Below, in pieces: positions 26,817-35,688 of a stretch of 64,000 nucleotides of DNA (positions within the stretch are counted from its first letter, which is position 1; every line of letters starts with the position of its first letter). The DNA comes from Rhodococcus sp. SMB37 (GTDB taxonomy: Bacteria > Actinomycetota > Actinomycetes > Mycobacteriales > Mycobacteriaceae), in NCBI RefSeq assembly GCF_004345605.1, contig NZ_SLVY01000007.1, positions 62,001 through 126,000 of the forward strand, read 5' to 3'. A model generated the notes under the pieces. That model was not told the DNA's origin and searched no databases. It saw only the letters and a list, made by a program, of their open reading frames with translations. The translations under genes were made by a program, and so were the position numbers.

Positions 26817-27005
26817 TCAGGCGGTGCCGAGGCCCTTCTTCGCCGCGTCCTGGGCGGAATCGACCTTGTCGGCGAACTTGCCGCCGGTCTTGTCGTCGGC
26901 AAGGTCGCCGACCTTGTCGATCGCCTGGTTCACCTTGTCCGGGTGCTCTGCGGCGAGGTCTTTGCCTTTGTCGACGATGCCCTTGACCTGATCCATGAAG
27001 CCCAC
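26817..27005 (-). CDS. MT0933-like antitoxin protein, short copy
   Basis: A 62-residue, highly charged, helical protein of the Rv0909/MT0933 family (annotated as antitoxins): FMDQVKGIVDKGKDLAAEH, then DKTGGKFADKVDSAQDAAKK. GTG 27005 follows AAAGGA at six bases. The Lys/Asp-rich, Ala-rich repeats also recall stress proteins of CsbD/LEA type, so a toxin-antitoxin role is not certain. It lies downstream of a longer homologue, which looks like a tandem duplication. No toxin gene is adjacent. Confidence 0.82.
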   Translation of the reverse strand: MGFMDQVKGIVDKGKDLAAEHPDKVNQAIDKVGDLADDKTGGKFADKVDSAQDAAKKGLGTA

Positions 27006-27087
27006 TGCTGGTCCTTTCGTTCGGGTACAGCGGCAGTCAAGCTTTCCATACCCGAACAGGACTGCAGGGACGCCCTGCGAACAAGCG

Positions 27088-27333
27088 CTACTGCGGGGGT
27101 TGCGGCGGCGGGTTTCCGTCGCCCTGATCCGGTGCGCCTTCTTCACCCGACCCGCCGAGGTGCTTCTTCGCAGCGTCCTGCGCCTTGTCGACGTGCTGCG
27201 AGTACTTACCGCCGGTCTTCCCGTCGACGGCGTCGCCGGCCTTGTCGATGTAGCCGTGGGCCTTGTCGGGATTCTGTGCCGCGTAGTCCTTACCCTTACC
27301 GAGCAGTCCCTTGAGCGAGTCCATGATTCCCAT
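27088..27333 (-). CDS. MT0933-like antitoxin protein, long copy
   Basis: An 81-residue homologue of the gene just downstream, corresponding to Rv0909 by position after ctpE. Conserved parts are GIMDSLKGLLGKGKDYAAQN and DGKTGGKYSQHVDKAQDAA; the tail GNPPPQPPQ is extra. AAGGAG lies six bases before ATG 27333. It follows ctpE by 92 bp. In M. tuberculosis the partner Rv0910 would follow directly; here a second antitoxin-like copy and an antiporter come instead. Confidence 0.85.
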   Translation of the reverse strand: MGIMDSLKGLLGKGKDYAAQNPDKAHGYIDKAGDAVDGKTGGKYSQHVDKAQDAAKKHLGGSGEEGAPDQGDGNPPPQPPQ

Positions 27334-27425
27334 GCCGTACTCCTTCTGTGGATGAAGTCGTCGACACGAGTTCCCGCGAGTGCTCCTGCGGAACTGCATC
27401 GACGAGTCCGGGCAGCGGTCGCCGG

Positions 27426-29903
27426 TCAGTGTACTCCCGGGAGCAGGTCGTCCGGGGCCGCAAACAGACGCCGATGCTCGCCGTGCAGGCGTCCGGACAC
27501 CCACCAGATCGCCTCGACCAGTACCACTCCGATCGCGCCACACGTCACGGCGATCGTCGAATAGGCGGCGTTCGACGGGTCCAGCGCGAAAAATTCGCGC
27601 GTGAACGGCACCGAGAATAGGACGACGTATCCGAGCAGCGAACCGCCGAGCAGCACGATCTTCCACCATTGATACGGACGTGCGACAACGGCGAGTACCC
27701 ACAGCGCGATCATGATCAGGGTGATCAGGGCCGACGTCCCGGCTTGGATCTTCTGTTCCTCGGTCTGATCCGGTCCGCCGTAGACGAGGACATAACAGAC
27801 GAATGTGGCCACACCGGTCACGACGCCCGACGGAATTGCGAGTCGCATCACCCGCGACACGAACCCCGACCGCGCACGCTCGTTGTTCGGCGCGAGCGAC
27901 AACAGGAAGGCCGGGATACCGATGGTGAACCAGGCAGCGATCGTCACGTGTCGCGGCAGGAACGGATACGGCAGCGGTTCGAAGTCGAAAACCTGTGACA
28001 GCGCTCCCGACACACCGATCAGGAAGGCGAGCAACACCGAGTACACGGTCTTGGTGAGGAACAGGTTCGAGACCCGTTCGATGTTGCCGATGACGCGGCG
28101 ACCCTCCCCCACCACATACGGCAGGGTCGCGAACTTGTTGTCGAGCAGGACGATCTGCGCGACCGACCGGGTCGCCGGGCTGCCCGATCCCATCGCGACA
28201 CCGATGTCGGCGTCCTTGAGCGCCAGCACGTCGTTGACACCGTCGCCGGTCATCGCGACGGTGTGCCCCCGCGACTGCAGAGCCCCGACCATCGCGCGTT
28301 TCTGATCGGGTCGAACGCGTCCGAATGTCGTTGCGGATCCGACAGTCTCGGCAAGCGCATCCGGGTCTTCGGGCAGCGTGCGGGCGTCGATGGGGGTGTC
28401 ACCGCCCGGAAGCCCCAGCGACGACGCCACCGCACCCACCGACACGGCGTTGTCGCCGGAGATCACCTTGACCTCGACCTTCTGACCGGCGAAGTACTCG
28501 AGGGTTTCCTGCGCGTCGGGACGGATCCGTTGCTCGAGCACCACCAGCGCCTGTGGAGTCACCGTGCCGGGCGCGGCGGGATCGTCGACCGGGCGGTCGC
28601 CCGAGGCAAGCAACAGTACCCGCAATCCCTTCGATCCGATCTCCTCCGCTCGCCGCGCGAAATCCGATGCGGGGTCCAGCAATACGTCGGGAGCACCGAG
28701 CAGCCAATTGCCGCGCCCTCCGTACGACTGTCCGCTCCACTTCTTCGCCGACGAAAACGGCGCGACCGCAGTCGATTCCCCCCATCCCGGATCGTCCGGG
28801 AATGCCTCGGCGATCGCAAGCACACTGGCATTCGGTCGCGGATCGTCGGCGGCAATCGCGGCCAACGCCGCTCGCGCGACATCGAGCTCGGCGCCGTCCG
28901 CGGCTACGACGTCCGCCAACCGCATCCCGTTCTCGGTGAGCGTGCCCGTCTTGTCGGCGCAGACGACGTCGACGCGGGCAAGCCCTTCGATCGCGGGAAG
29001 TTCCTGCACGAGGCATTGGCGGCGGCCGAGCCGGATCACGCCCACCGCGAACGCGATCGACGTCATCAGCACGAGACCTTCGGGCACCATCGGCACGAGC
29101 GCAGCGACCATACCGCTGAGCGCCGGCCCGAGCGCCTCACCGCTCGAGAACAATTGGTTGTAGATGATGAGCAGGCCCGCCGGAATCATCAGGTAGGTGA
29201 TGAACTTCAGGATCTTGTTGATGCCGGAATTGAGTTCGGAATGCACGAGAGTGAACTTGCTGGCCTCGTCCGCGAGCCGCGCGGCGTATGCGTCGCGGCC
29301 CACCTTCGTCGCCCGGTATGCACCGCTGCCCGACGCCACGAAACTGCCCGACATCACCGTCGACCCGGGAGTCTTGCCGATCGCATCGGCTTCGCCGGTG
29401 AGCAACGATTCATCGAGTTCAAGGGCGGCTGCGTCGACCACTACGCCGTCGACCACGAGTTGGTCACCGGGGCCGAGTTCGATGATGTCGTCGAGCACCA
29501 CCTCGCGCGGAGCCAACTCTGCTGATATGCCGTCCCGCCGCACCACCGGTTTGGCCTGACCGACGATCGCGAGCTTGTCGAGTGTGCGTTTGGCGCGCAC
29601 CTCCTGGATGATGCCGATCCCGCTGTTCGCGATGATCAGCAACCCGAACATGCCGTCGATGATCGACCCTGTGAACAGCACGATCAGGAAGAGCACACCG
29701 AGGATGGCGTTGATGCGCGTGAACACGTTGCCGCGCACGATGTCTTTGACGGACCGTGATGCCCTGTCGGGAACGTCGTTGGTCTCGCCCCGCGCGACCC
29801 GTTCGGCGACCTGTTCTGTCGTCAGACCGTTCACGACATGCTCAGAATCGGTCGTGATCGTCTCGCTCGGCCCGACCGTCACGGTGGGCTCGTCTGCTGC
29901 CAT
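27426..29903 (-). CDS. ctpE: P-type cation ATPase, CtpE-like
   Basis: An 825-residue P-type ATPase from ATG 29903; a GTG at 29927 is an alternative. The actuator loop [13 protein letters not shown], membrane ion-site helix region [17 protein letters not shown], phosphorylation site [12 protein letters not shown], and hinge [20 protein letters not shown] are all intact. About ten membrane segments are present. It matches M. tuberculosis CtpE, reported as a calcium-uptake pump needed for cell-surface integrity. Upstream neighbours (MBL hydrolase, EchA6) and the downstream MT0933-like gene are in the same order as Rv0905-Rv0909, apart from a missing Rv0907. Confidence 0.93.
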   Translation of the reverse strand: MAADEPTVTVGPSETITTDSEHVVNGLTTEQVAERVARGETNDVPDRASRSVKDIVRGNVFTRINAILGVLFLIVLFTGSIIDGMFGLLIIANSGIGIIQEVRAKRTLDKLAIVGQAKPVVRRDGISAELAPREVVLDDIIELGPGDQLVVDGVVVDAAALELDESLLTGEADAIGKTPGSTVMSGSFVASGSGAYRATKVGRDAYAARLADEASKFTLVHSELNSGINKILKFITYLMIPAGLLIIYNQLFSSGEALGPALSGMVAALVPMVPEGLVLMTSIAFAVGVIRLGRRQCLVQELPAIEGLARVDVVCADKTGTLTENGMRLADVVAADGAELDVARAALAAIAADDPRPNASVLAIAEAFPDDPGWGESTAVAPFSSAKKWSGQSYGGRGNWLLGAPDVLLDPASDFARRAEEIGSKGLRVLLLASGDRPVDDPAAPGTVTPQALVVLEQRIRPDAQETLEYFAGQKVEVKVISGDNAVSVGAVASSLGLPGGDTPIDARTLPEDPDALAETVGSATTFGRVRPDQKRAMVGALQSRGHTVAMTGDGVNDVLALKDADIGVAMGSGSPATRSVAQIVLLDNKFATLPYVVGEGRRVIGNIERVSNLFLTKTVYSVLLAFLIGVSGALSQVFDFEPLPYPFLPRHVTIAAWFTIGIPAFLLSLAPNNERARSGFVSRVMRLAIPSGVVTGVATFVCYVLVYGGPDQTEEQKIQAGTSALITLIMIALWVLAVVARPYQWWKIVLLGGSLLGYVVLFSVPFTREFFALDPSNAAYSTIAVTCGAIGVVLVEAIWWVSGRLHGEHRRLFAAPDDLLPGVH

Positions 29904-29966
29904 GGAGAACAGGTTATTCCAGGCCACCCCGACCGGTGGTCTCCGCCGCCGATCACCTCGCCCGCG

Positions 29967-31085
29967 TCACCCCAGCGCCACCCACCACGGCTCGTCCGCA
30001 CGCGGCCGCGACACATCCACCCGCTGTCCCGGCATCGGCACGGCAGTGGCGACGCCGCCGGCCTCCGCGGCGGGCAGGAGACGCGCGATCGGCTCCGACC
30101 AGGCATGGAACGCGAGGTTGAACGTGCCCCAGTGCACCGGCACGAGGAGGCTGTCACGGCGCTCGGTTCCGCCGAGATCGAGGTGGGTGCGCACCGCCTC
30201 TTCCGGGTTCATGTGGATGTCGGGCCACCGTAGGTCGTACGCCCCGACAGGGAGAAGTGTCAGGTCGAACGGTCCGTACTTCTCACCGAGATCGGCGAAT
30301 CGGCGGGTGTATCCGCTGTCGCCGCCGAAGAACACCGAGTGGGCGGGACCGGTGAGCACCCACGACGACCACAACGTGATGTTGCGCTGCAGACCTCGAC
30401 CCGAGAAGTGGCGGGCTTCGGTGCACGTCACCTTCAGTCCGTCGATCTCGGCGTGTTCGTCCCAGTCGAGTTCGACGATGCGATCGTCGGGTACCCGCCA
30501 CTTCCGCAGATGCGCTCCCACCCCGACGGGCACGAGGAACTTGGTCCGGGGCTGTGTTGCCGCCAGCGATTCGACGGTGAAGCGATCGAGATGGTCGTAG
30601 TGGTCGTGCGAGATGATCACCGCGTCGATCTGTGGGAGCACGGCGAGTTCGACCGGGGGGCGATGCAGGCGCATCGGGCCGATCGCCGACGAGGGCGAGA
30701 CCCGATCGCTCCACACCGGGTCGGCGAGCACCCGATATCCGTCGATCTCGACCAGGACGCTCGAATGCCCGAACCACGTCACCGCGAGCGGCCCCGAGTC
30801 CACGGGCGCGACGTACGGGGCGATCGGGACGTCCCCCGTCGGTCTTCCACGGGAACCACGGGCGAGCAGGTCCTTGACGAGCCCACCACCGGCCTCGGGA
30901 TCGAGGGCCGACGAGGGCTCGGTGTTGTGGAACCGTCCCTCCCGGTACTGCGGCGATCCGGCCGCATACGGGCGGATGTCGGACACCGAAGCACCGATCG
31001 ATGTGGGCAGCCCGCGCGCGGCGCGGGCAAGCCACGCGAGCCCGACGCCCGCGGCGGCGGAGGACGCCACCCGCCCGAGGTTCAT
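29967..31085 (-). CDS. Metallo-beta-lactamase fold hydrolase, Rv0906-like
   Basis: A 372-residue MBL-fold protein. The zinc site is HDHYDHLD, with further ligands in CTEARHFSGRG, FFGGDSGYT and VPVHWGTFNL. The opening GHSSVLVEIDGYRVLADPVW is typical of the NAPE-PLD/UlaG-like branch, and the size agrees with Rv0906. An N-terminal hydrophobic stretch suggests membrane attachment or export. It overlaps the echA6 stop by 4 bp, so the two are translationally coupled. Substrate unknown; a lipid phosphodiester is possible by analogy with NAPE-PLD. Confidence 0.85.
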   Translation of the reverse strand: MNLGRVASSAAAGVGLAWLARAARGLPTSIGASVSDIRPYAAGSPQYREGRFHNTEPSSALDPEAGGGLVKDLLARGSRGRPTGDVPIAPYVAPVDSGPLAVTWFGHSSVLVEIDGYRVLADPVWSDRVSPSSAIGPMRLHRPPVELAVLPQIDAVIISHDHYDHLDRFTVESLAATQPRTKFLVPVGVGAHLRKWRVPDDRIVELDWDEHAEIDGLKVTCTEARHFSGRGLQRNITLWSSWVLTGPAHSVFFGGDSGYTRRFADLGEKYGPFDLTLLPVGAYDLRWPDIHMNPEEAVRTHLDLGGTERRDSLLVPVHWGTFNLAFHAWSEPIARLLPAAEAGGVATAVPMPGQRVDVSRPRADEPWWVALG

Positions 31086-31813
31086 CGGCCCTGGAAGATC
31101 GGGTCGCGGCGTTCGGCCCGCGCTCGGCGTGCTTCCTGCGCGTCCTCACTGAGCCACGCTGCGGCGGCGGCCGCCTGCTGTTCCGCGGTGGGATCGCGGC
31201 GGGTGCCGTCGTCGTTGAGGAACAGCTTGTGTGCGTGCATCGACAGCGGCGCGAGCTTCGCAATCTCCTGCGCCCACTCCTGAGCGGCCGCCAGGTCGCC
31301 GATCTTATTGGCCAGACCGTAGGCGAGCGCATCGTCGGTCTCGATCGCTTCGCACGCGAGCATCACCGTACGGGCGCGTCCCCCACCGACGATCGATGCG
31401 AGTCTCCGCACTGTCCACCGGTCCACCGAGATACCCAGCTTCGCCGCGGGTACCGCGAACCTCGCGCCGGGCGCGACCACACGCAGATCGCAGGCGAGCG
31501 CCAGCTGGGTGCCCGCGCCGATCGCGGGACCGTTGACTGCGGCCACCACCGGGAGCGGTGCTTCCACGATCGTGCGGAGCAACTCCGCGAGACTGTCGGT
31601 GAACCCCTCAGCGTACACATCGCCGGACAGATCAGCACCCGCACAGAACGACGTACCGCGTCCGGTGATCACGACCACCCGCGCATCGTCCTCCACAGCC
31701 TTCTCCACGGCCTCGCGGATTTCCACACACAACTGGGTGGTGAGCGCGTTGCGGCGTTCCTCACGCTGGAGCTCCACCGTCACCACGGCACCGTCGCGGC
31801 TGATTCCGATCAT
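31082..31813 (-). CDS. echA6: Enoyl-CoA hydratase/isomerase family protein, EchA6-like
   Basis: A 243-residue crotonase-fold protein with ERRNALTTQL, TSFCAGADLSGD and AAVNGPAIGAGTQLALACDL oxyanion-hole motifs. From ATG 31813 its length equals that of M. tuberculosis EchA6, and the sequence opens MIGISRDGAVV and ends PIFQGR as EchA6 does (MIGIT..., FQGA). EchA6 is known to lack hydratase activity and to bind acyl-CoAs for mycolic acid synthesis; the same may hold here. It is first in the echA6-MBL-ctpE block, but its usual neighbour accD3 is 31 kb away. Confidence 0.9.
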   Translation of the reverse strand: MIGISRDGAVVTVELQREERRNALTTQLCVEIREAVEKAVEDDARVVVITGRGTSFCAGADLSGDVYAEGFTDSLAELLRTIVEAPLPVVAAVNGPAIGAGTQLALACDLRVVAPGARFAVPAAKLGISVDRWTVRRLASIVGGGRARTVMLACEAIETDDALAYGLANKIGDLAAAQEWAQEIAKLAPLSMHAHKLFLNDDGTRRDPTAEQQAAAAAAWLSEDAQEARRARAERRDPIFQGR

Positions 31814-31877
31814 CACTACCCCATCCTGTTCGACTCGAGCATCCGCATCATCCCACCACCACGCCCGCGGTGATGAA

Positions 31878-31897
31878 GTCGAGACCATTGTCCCTGG
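31878..31897 (+). promoter_or_regulatory. Possible DosR-like box upstream of the Acg-type gene
   Basis: The 20-mer gtcgagaccattgtccctgg matches the recalled DosR consensus TTSGGGACTWWAGTCCCSAA at 13 positions, 67-86 bp before the nitroreductase start. Acg-family genes are DosR-regulated in M. tuberculosis. The match is moderate. Confidence 0.3.
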
Positions 31898-31963
31898 ACC
31901 CGTCGACACCGACAGCGAACAATGGGGGCAAGGTCCGACCTGTCACACGAGTACGGAGCGATC

Positions 31964-32950
31964 ATGAGCACCCGGATTCCCGATTCCGACGTCGTGCGGA
32001 TGGCCGTGGATCTCGCGTGCCGCGCACCCTCGGTACACAACAGCCAGCCGTGGCACTGGCGGTACGAGACCGGATCACTCGATCTGCACGGCGACTCGTC
32101 ACGCATGCTCGGAGCCGTCGACCCTTCGGGCAGGCAACTCGTCCTGAGCTGCGGCGCGGCACTGCACCACCTGCAGATCGCGTTCACCGCATTGAAATGG
32201 TCGACCGAGGTCCGGCGTCTCCCCGACGGTGCACACTCCGATCATCTCGCCACCGTGCGTTTCGGGCACGACGCCCGGCCGGCCTCACACGATTTCGATC
32301 TCGTCGCCGCGATCAGACGACGCTATTCCGACCGCCGCCCGCTCGCAGCACCCGATACAGCCACGACGCGGAGCATCGTGTCGTGCGTCGGGCCGGGTGA
32401 CGCGCAAGTGACCGTCCTGTCTCCCGCAGCACGGGAGGTTCTGGCCGACGCGACGGCACGTAGCGCCGCCCTTCGCCGCTACGACACCGCATACCAGGAA
32501 GAACTCCATTGGTGGGCCGGACACACCACCAGGACCACCGGCATTCCGCCCGAAGCATTGGTGACCACGGAGCAACATCACCGGGTCGACGTCGGACGCC
32601 GCTTCCCCGCGGGCGGCAGAACCGCTCCGGAGGAAGCAGCAACCGAGGTCGATGCGTCGACCATCCTGCTGGTCAGCACCTCGTCGGACGAGCGGCACGC
32701 GTGGCTGGCCGCCGGTCGGATGCTCTCGGAACTGCTCCTCGAGGCGACGGCGCACGGCTTGGCGACATGCCCCCTGACCCACGTGACCGAACTTCCGGGT
32801 AGCCGGGAGATCATCGCCGGGCTCATCCCCGGCGGCGGCTGTCCGCAGGCGCTGGTCCGTATCGGGACGGCCGCTCCCGAAGGCCGGCCGGCACCGACGC
32901 CGCGGCTGCCCACCGAGTCGGTGTTGTCGGTCGCGCCGAGCCGGCGCTGA
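31964..32950 (+). CDS. Acg-family nitroreductase-like protein
   Basis: A 328-residue protein of the Acg family (Rv2032, Rv3131, Rv3127), distant nitroreductase homologues built of two nitroreductase-like halves. Family motifs are ACRAPSVHNSQPWHWRY near the N-terminus, RRRYSDRRPL, and the C-terminal GLATCPLTHVTELPGSREII and GCPQALVRIG. Members are thought to sequester flavin and are induced by hypoxia and nitric oxide. ATG 31964 has ggagc close upstream. It stands alone, divergent from echA6, with a possible DosR-type box. Confidence 0.88.
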   Translation: MSTRIPDSDVVRMAVDLACRAPSVHNSQPWHWRYETGSLDLHGDSSRMLGAVDPSGRQLVLSCGAALHHLQIAFTALKWSTEVRRLPDGAHSDHLATVRFGHDARPASHDFDLVAAIRRRYSDRRPLAAPDTATTRSIVSCVGPGDAQVTVLSPAAREVLADATARSAALRRYDTAYQEELHWWAGHTTRTTGIPPEALVTTEQHHRVDVGRRFPAGGRTAPEEAATEVDASTILLVSTSSDERHAWLAAGRMLSELLLEATAHGLATCPLTHVTELPGSREIIAGLIPGGGCPQALVRIGTAAPEGRPAPTPRLPTESVLSVAPSRR

Positions 32951-32954
32951 CCGA

Positions 32955-33674
32955 TCACTCGGCAGCGATCTCGATCAGCGCCTTCGCGACGGCTTCCGGT
33001 TCGGTGATCATCAGATCGTGACCGGTGTCGATATCCCAGAGCCGGCCCTCGGCGCGGGCTGCATTCACCAGTTCTGGGTCCCGAGTGGCCAGGGTCGAGG
33101 TGCACACGATGTGGTACTGCGGTATGGCCCGAAGCGCGCTCTCGTTGCGTAGGTCGAGCTTCTCCTCGAAGCAGCGCCACGGATGGGCGGTCAGCCGCGA
33201 CTGCATCCAGGCCACGTCGTCGGCGTCCTCCACCCCGTAGAACATCGGGGATTCCGGTGTCGGCAGTAGCACCAGTTCGACCCCGTCGACGACCTGACCG
33301 AACGGACGCGTCGCCTCCATGATCGGTCCGGCGACGTCGACCAGCGATTGCCCGTTCAGCGGGTTCGCGGCGTCGAGGTACACCAGCCGCCCGACCCGAT
33401 CGGTCGCTTTGTCCGCAGCCCCCGTGATCACCATGCCTCCGTAGCTGTGCCCGACCAGGACCACGTCGTCGAGGTCTTCGTAATGCAGCAACGAGGCGAT
33501 GTCCTCGAGGTGGGTCGCGAGGCCGATGCCGGTGCGGCTCAGATGGGATCGTTCGGCCAGGCCCGACAACGTCGGAGCGTAGACCTCGTGCCCCTCCTCT
33601 CTCAGGATCTTCGCCACCTTGCGATAGCACCAACCTCCGTGCCCACCACCGTGAACCAGAACGAACGTGGCCAT
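32955..33674 (-). CDS. Alpha/beta hydrolase (EstC/methylesterase-like)
   Basis: A 239-residue serine hydrolase. The oxyanion loop is FVLVHGGGHGGWCYRKV, the nucleophile Ser is in VLVGHSYGGMV, and the acid and His are in the C-terminal part (TGHDLMITEPEAVA). The compact size and HGGGHGGWC start match EstC and plant methylesterase-like enzymes. ATG 33674 follows gaggag. It lies convergent to the Acg-family gene (4 bp apart) and after an ABC exporter pair on the same strand. Substrate unknown; small esters or lactones are likely. Confidence 0.88.
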   Translation of the reverse strand: MATFVLVHGGGHGGWCYRKVAKILREEGHEVYAPTLSGLAERSHLSRTGIGLATHLEDIASLLHYEDLDDVVLVGHSYGGMVITGAADKATDRVGRLVYLDAANPLNGQSLVDVAGPIMEATRPFGQVVDGVELVLLPTPESPMFYGVEDADDVAWMQSRLTAHPWRCFEEKLDLRNESALRAIPQYHIVCTSTLATRDPELVNAARAEGRLWDIDTGHDLMITEPEAVAKALIEIAAE

Positions 33675-33732
33675 CGCGCTCCTCACCGAAACATCATTCT
33701 GCGACTGCTCGATCCGTGCTCGGCCACGCTCG

Positions 33733-35688
33733 TCATGCCTGCTCGACGATCGTCGGCCGTTCTGCGTCGTCCACCGTCTCGACCGGGCCGGTGAACTGAC
33801 TGATGTACAGCTCGTAATAGGCACCGCGTGCTGCGAGCAGCTGCTCGTGGTTGCCCTGCTCGACGATGTGCCCGTCCTCCATGACGACGATGACGTCGGC
33901 ATCTCGGATCGTCGAAAGCCGGTGCGCAATGACGAAACTCGTCCGATCCGTGCGCAGTGTCGCCATGGCCTGCTGGATCAGCAGTTCGGTGCGGGTGTCG
34001 ACGGAGCTGGTCGCCTCGTCGAGGATGAGTACGACCGGCTTGGCCAGGAATGCTCGCGCGATCGTGATCAGCTGCCGTTCCCCGGCACTGACGCCGCCGC
34101 CTTCCTCGTCGAGCATCGTGTCGTACCCGTCCGGCAAGGCCCGCACGAAATGGTCGACGTGGCTCAGCTCGGCTGCTTCGATCACTTCTTCGCGACTGGC
34201 GGCCGGGTCACCGTAGGCGATGTTCTCGTAGATGGTGCCGCCGAACAGCCACGAATCCTGCAGGACCATCCCGGTGCGTTCGCGCAGATCGTCGCGGGTC
34301 ATGCGCCGTGAATCCACACCGTCGACGCGGATCGTTCCCGAGTCGACGTCGTAGAACCTCATGATGAGGTTGACGAGGGTGGTCTTACCTGCGCCTGTCG
34401 GTCCCACGATCGCAACCATGTGCCCGGGTTCGGCCACCAGCGACAGGTTCTCGATGAGCGGTTTGTCGGGCACGTAACGGAACGACACGTCGTCGAAGTC
34501 GATTCGCCCGCTGTTCGTCGACGGGGTCTGCGGGTCGGCCGGATCTGCGCTCTGCTCCTCGGCGTCCAGGATGTCGAAGATCCGCTCTGCCGAGGCCACT
34601 CCGCTCTGCAGGAGGTTGACCATCGAGCCGATCTGGGCGAGCGGCTGGGTGAACTGTCGCGAGTACTGGATGAAGGCCTGCACCGACCCGAGGCTGATCG
34701 AGCCCGACGCGACCTGGAGTCCACCCACGACCGCCACCGCGACGAAGTTCAGATTGCCCAGGAACATGATGGTCGGCTGGACCAGACCGGAGATGAACTG
34801 GGCGCGCCAACTCGAGTTGTAGAGCTTGTCGTTGCGAGTGTCGAACTCGTCCTCGACCTCCTGCTGCCGACCGAACGCCAACATCAGTTCGTGTCCGGTG
34901 AACGCTTCTTCGACCTGCGCGTTGAGTTTGCCGGTCGACGACCACTGCGCGGAGAAGTGCGGTTTGGATCGGCGGGCGATCAGGACGGTCGCGACGATCG
35001 ACAGCGGGATCGCCACCAGCGCGATGATCGTGAGCAGAGGTGAGATCGAGAGCATCATGATCAGGATCGCGATGACGGTCAGCACCGAGTTCAGTGCCTG
35101 TGAGACGGTCTGCTGGAGACTCTGCGACAGATTGTCCAGGTCGTTGGTGACGCGGCTGAGCAGATCCCCGCGTGGGGTCGTGTCGTAGTAGTGCAGAGGC
35201 AGACGATGAACCTTGTCCTCCACGTCGGAACGCAATCGCTTGATGGTGCCGACGACGACTATGTTGAGGAGATAGGCACCGACCCACGCGAGCAGCGCCG
35301 ATCCCACATACAGGGCGAGAACCGTCAGCAGTACCCGCCCGACGGCGGTGAAGTCGATGCCGACACCGGGGGTGAGATCCATCGAGCCGACCATGTCGGC
35401 GAACGTGTCCTGCCCCTGCGCCCGGAGGTCGGCGACCGCCTGTTCCTTGGTGGTGCCGGCGGGGAGCATCCGGCCGATGACACCGTTGAAGATCAGGTCG
35501 GTGGCGTGGCCCAGGATCCGTGGGGCGATCGCCGTGAGGATCACCGAACCGACGGTCGCTGTCAGGATCACGATCATGAAGCCGCGATACGACACGAGCA
35601 GGTGCAGCAGCCGCTTCATGGACGGCACGAACGATCGGGGCTTCTGCACCGGGGCACCCAGCGGCTGCCTGCCGCCCGGGCCGGTCAC
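33733..35688 (-). CDS. Heterodimeric ABC exporter, catalytic-site half
   Basis: A 651-residue half-transporter: six membrane helices (about 30-345) then the ATPase (about 385-625). Walker A GPTGAGKTTL, Walker B VLILDEATSSVD with catalytic Glu, and switch His in FVIAHRLSTI are normal, but the signature is degenerate, VSAGERQ instead of LSGGQ. This is the expected mirror of its partner, giving one working and one silent ATP site. GTG 35688 overlaps the partner's stop (GTGA). It resembles the Rv1272c/Rv1273c pair. Exported compound unknown; lipid or drug export is common in the family. Confidence 0.92.
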   Translation of the reverse strand: MTGPGGRQPLGAPVQKPRSFVPSMKRLLHLLVSYRGFMIVILTATVGSVILTAIAPRILGHATDLIFNGVIGRMLPAGTTKEQAVADLRAQGQDTFADMVGSMDLTPGVGIDFTAVGRVLLTVLALYVGSALLAWVGAYLLNIVVVGTIKRLRSDVEDKVHRLPLHYYDTTPRGDLLSRVTNDLDNLSQSLQQTVSQALNSVLTVIAILIMMLSISPLLTIIALVAIPLSIVATVLIARRSKPHFSAQWSSTGKLNAQVEEAFTGHELMLAFGRQQEVEDEFDTRNDKLYNSSWRAQFISGLVQPTIMFLGNLNFVAVAVVGGLQVASGSISLGSVQAFIQYSRQFTQPLAQIGSMVNLLQSGVASAERIFDILDAEEQSADPADPQTPSTNSGRIDFDDVSFRYVPDKPLIENLSLVAEPGHMVAIVGPTGAGKTTLVNLIMRFYDVDSGTIRVDGVDSRRMTRDDLRERTGMVLQDSWLFGGTIYENIAYGDPAASREEVIEAAELSHVDHFVRALPDGYDTMLDEEGGGVSAGERQLITIARAFLAKPVVLILDEATSSVDTRTELLIQQAMATLRTDRTSFVIAHRLSTIRDADVIVVMEDGHIVEQGNHEQLLAARGAYYELYISQFTGPVETVDDAERPTIVEQA

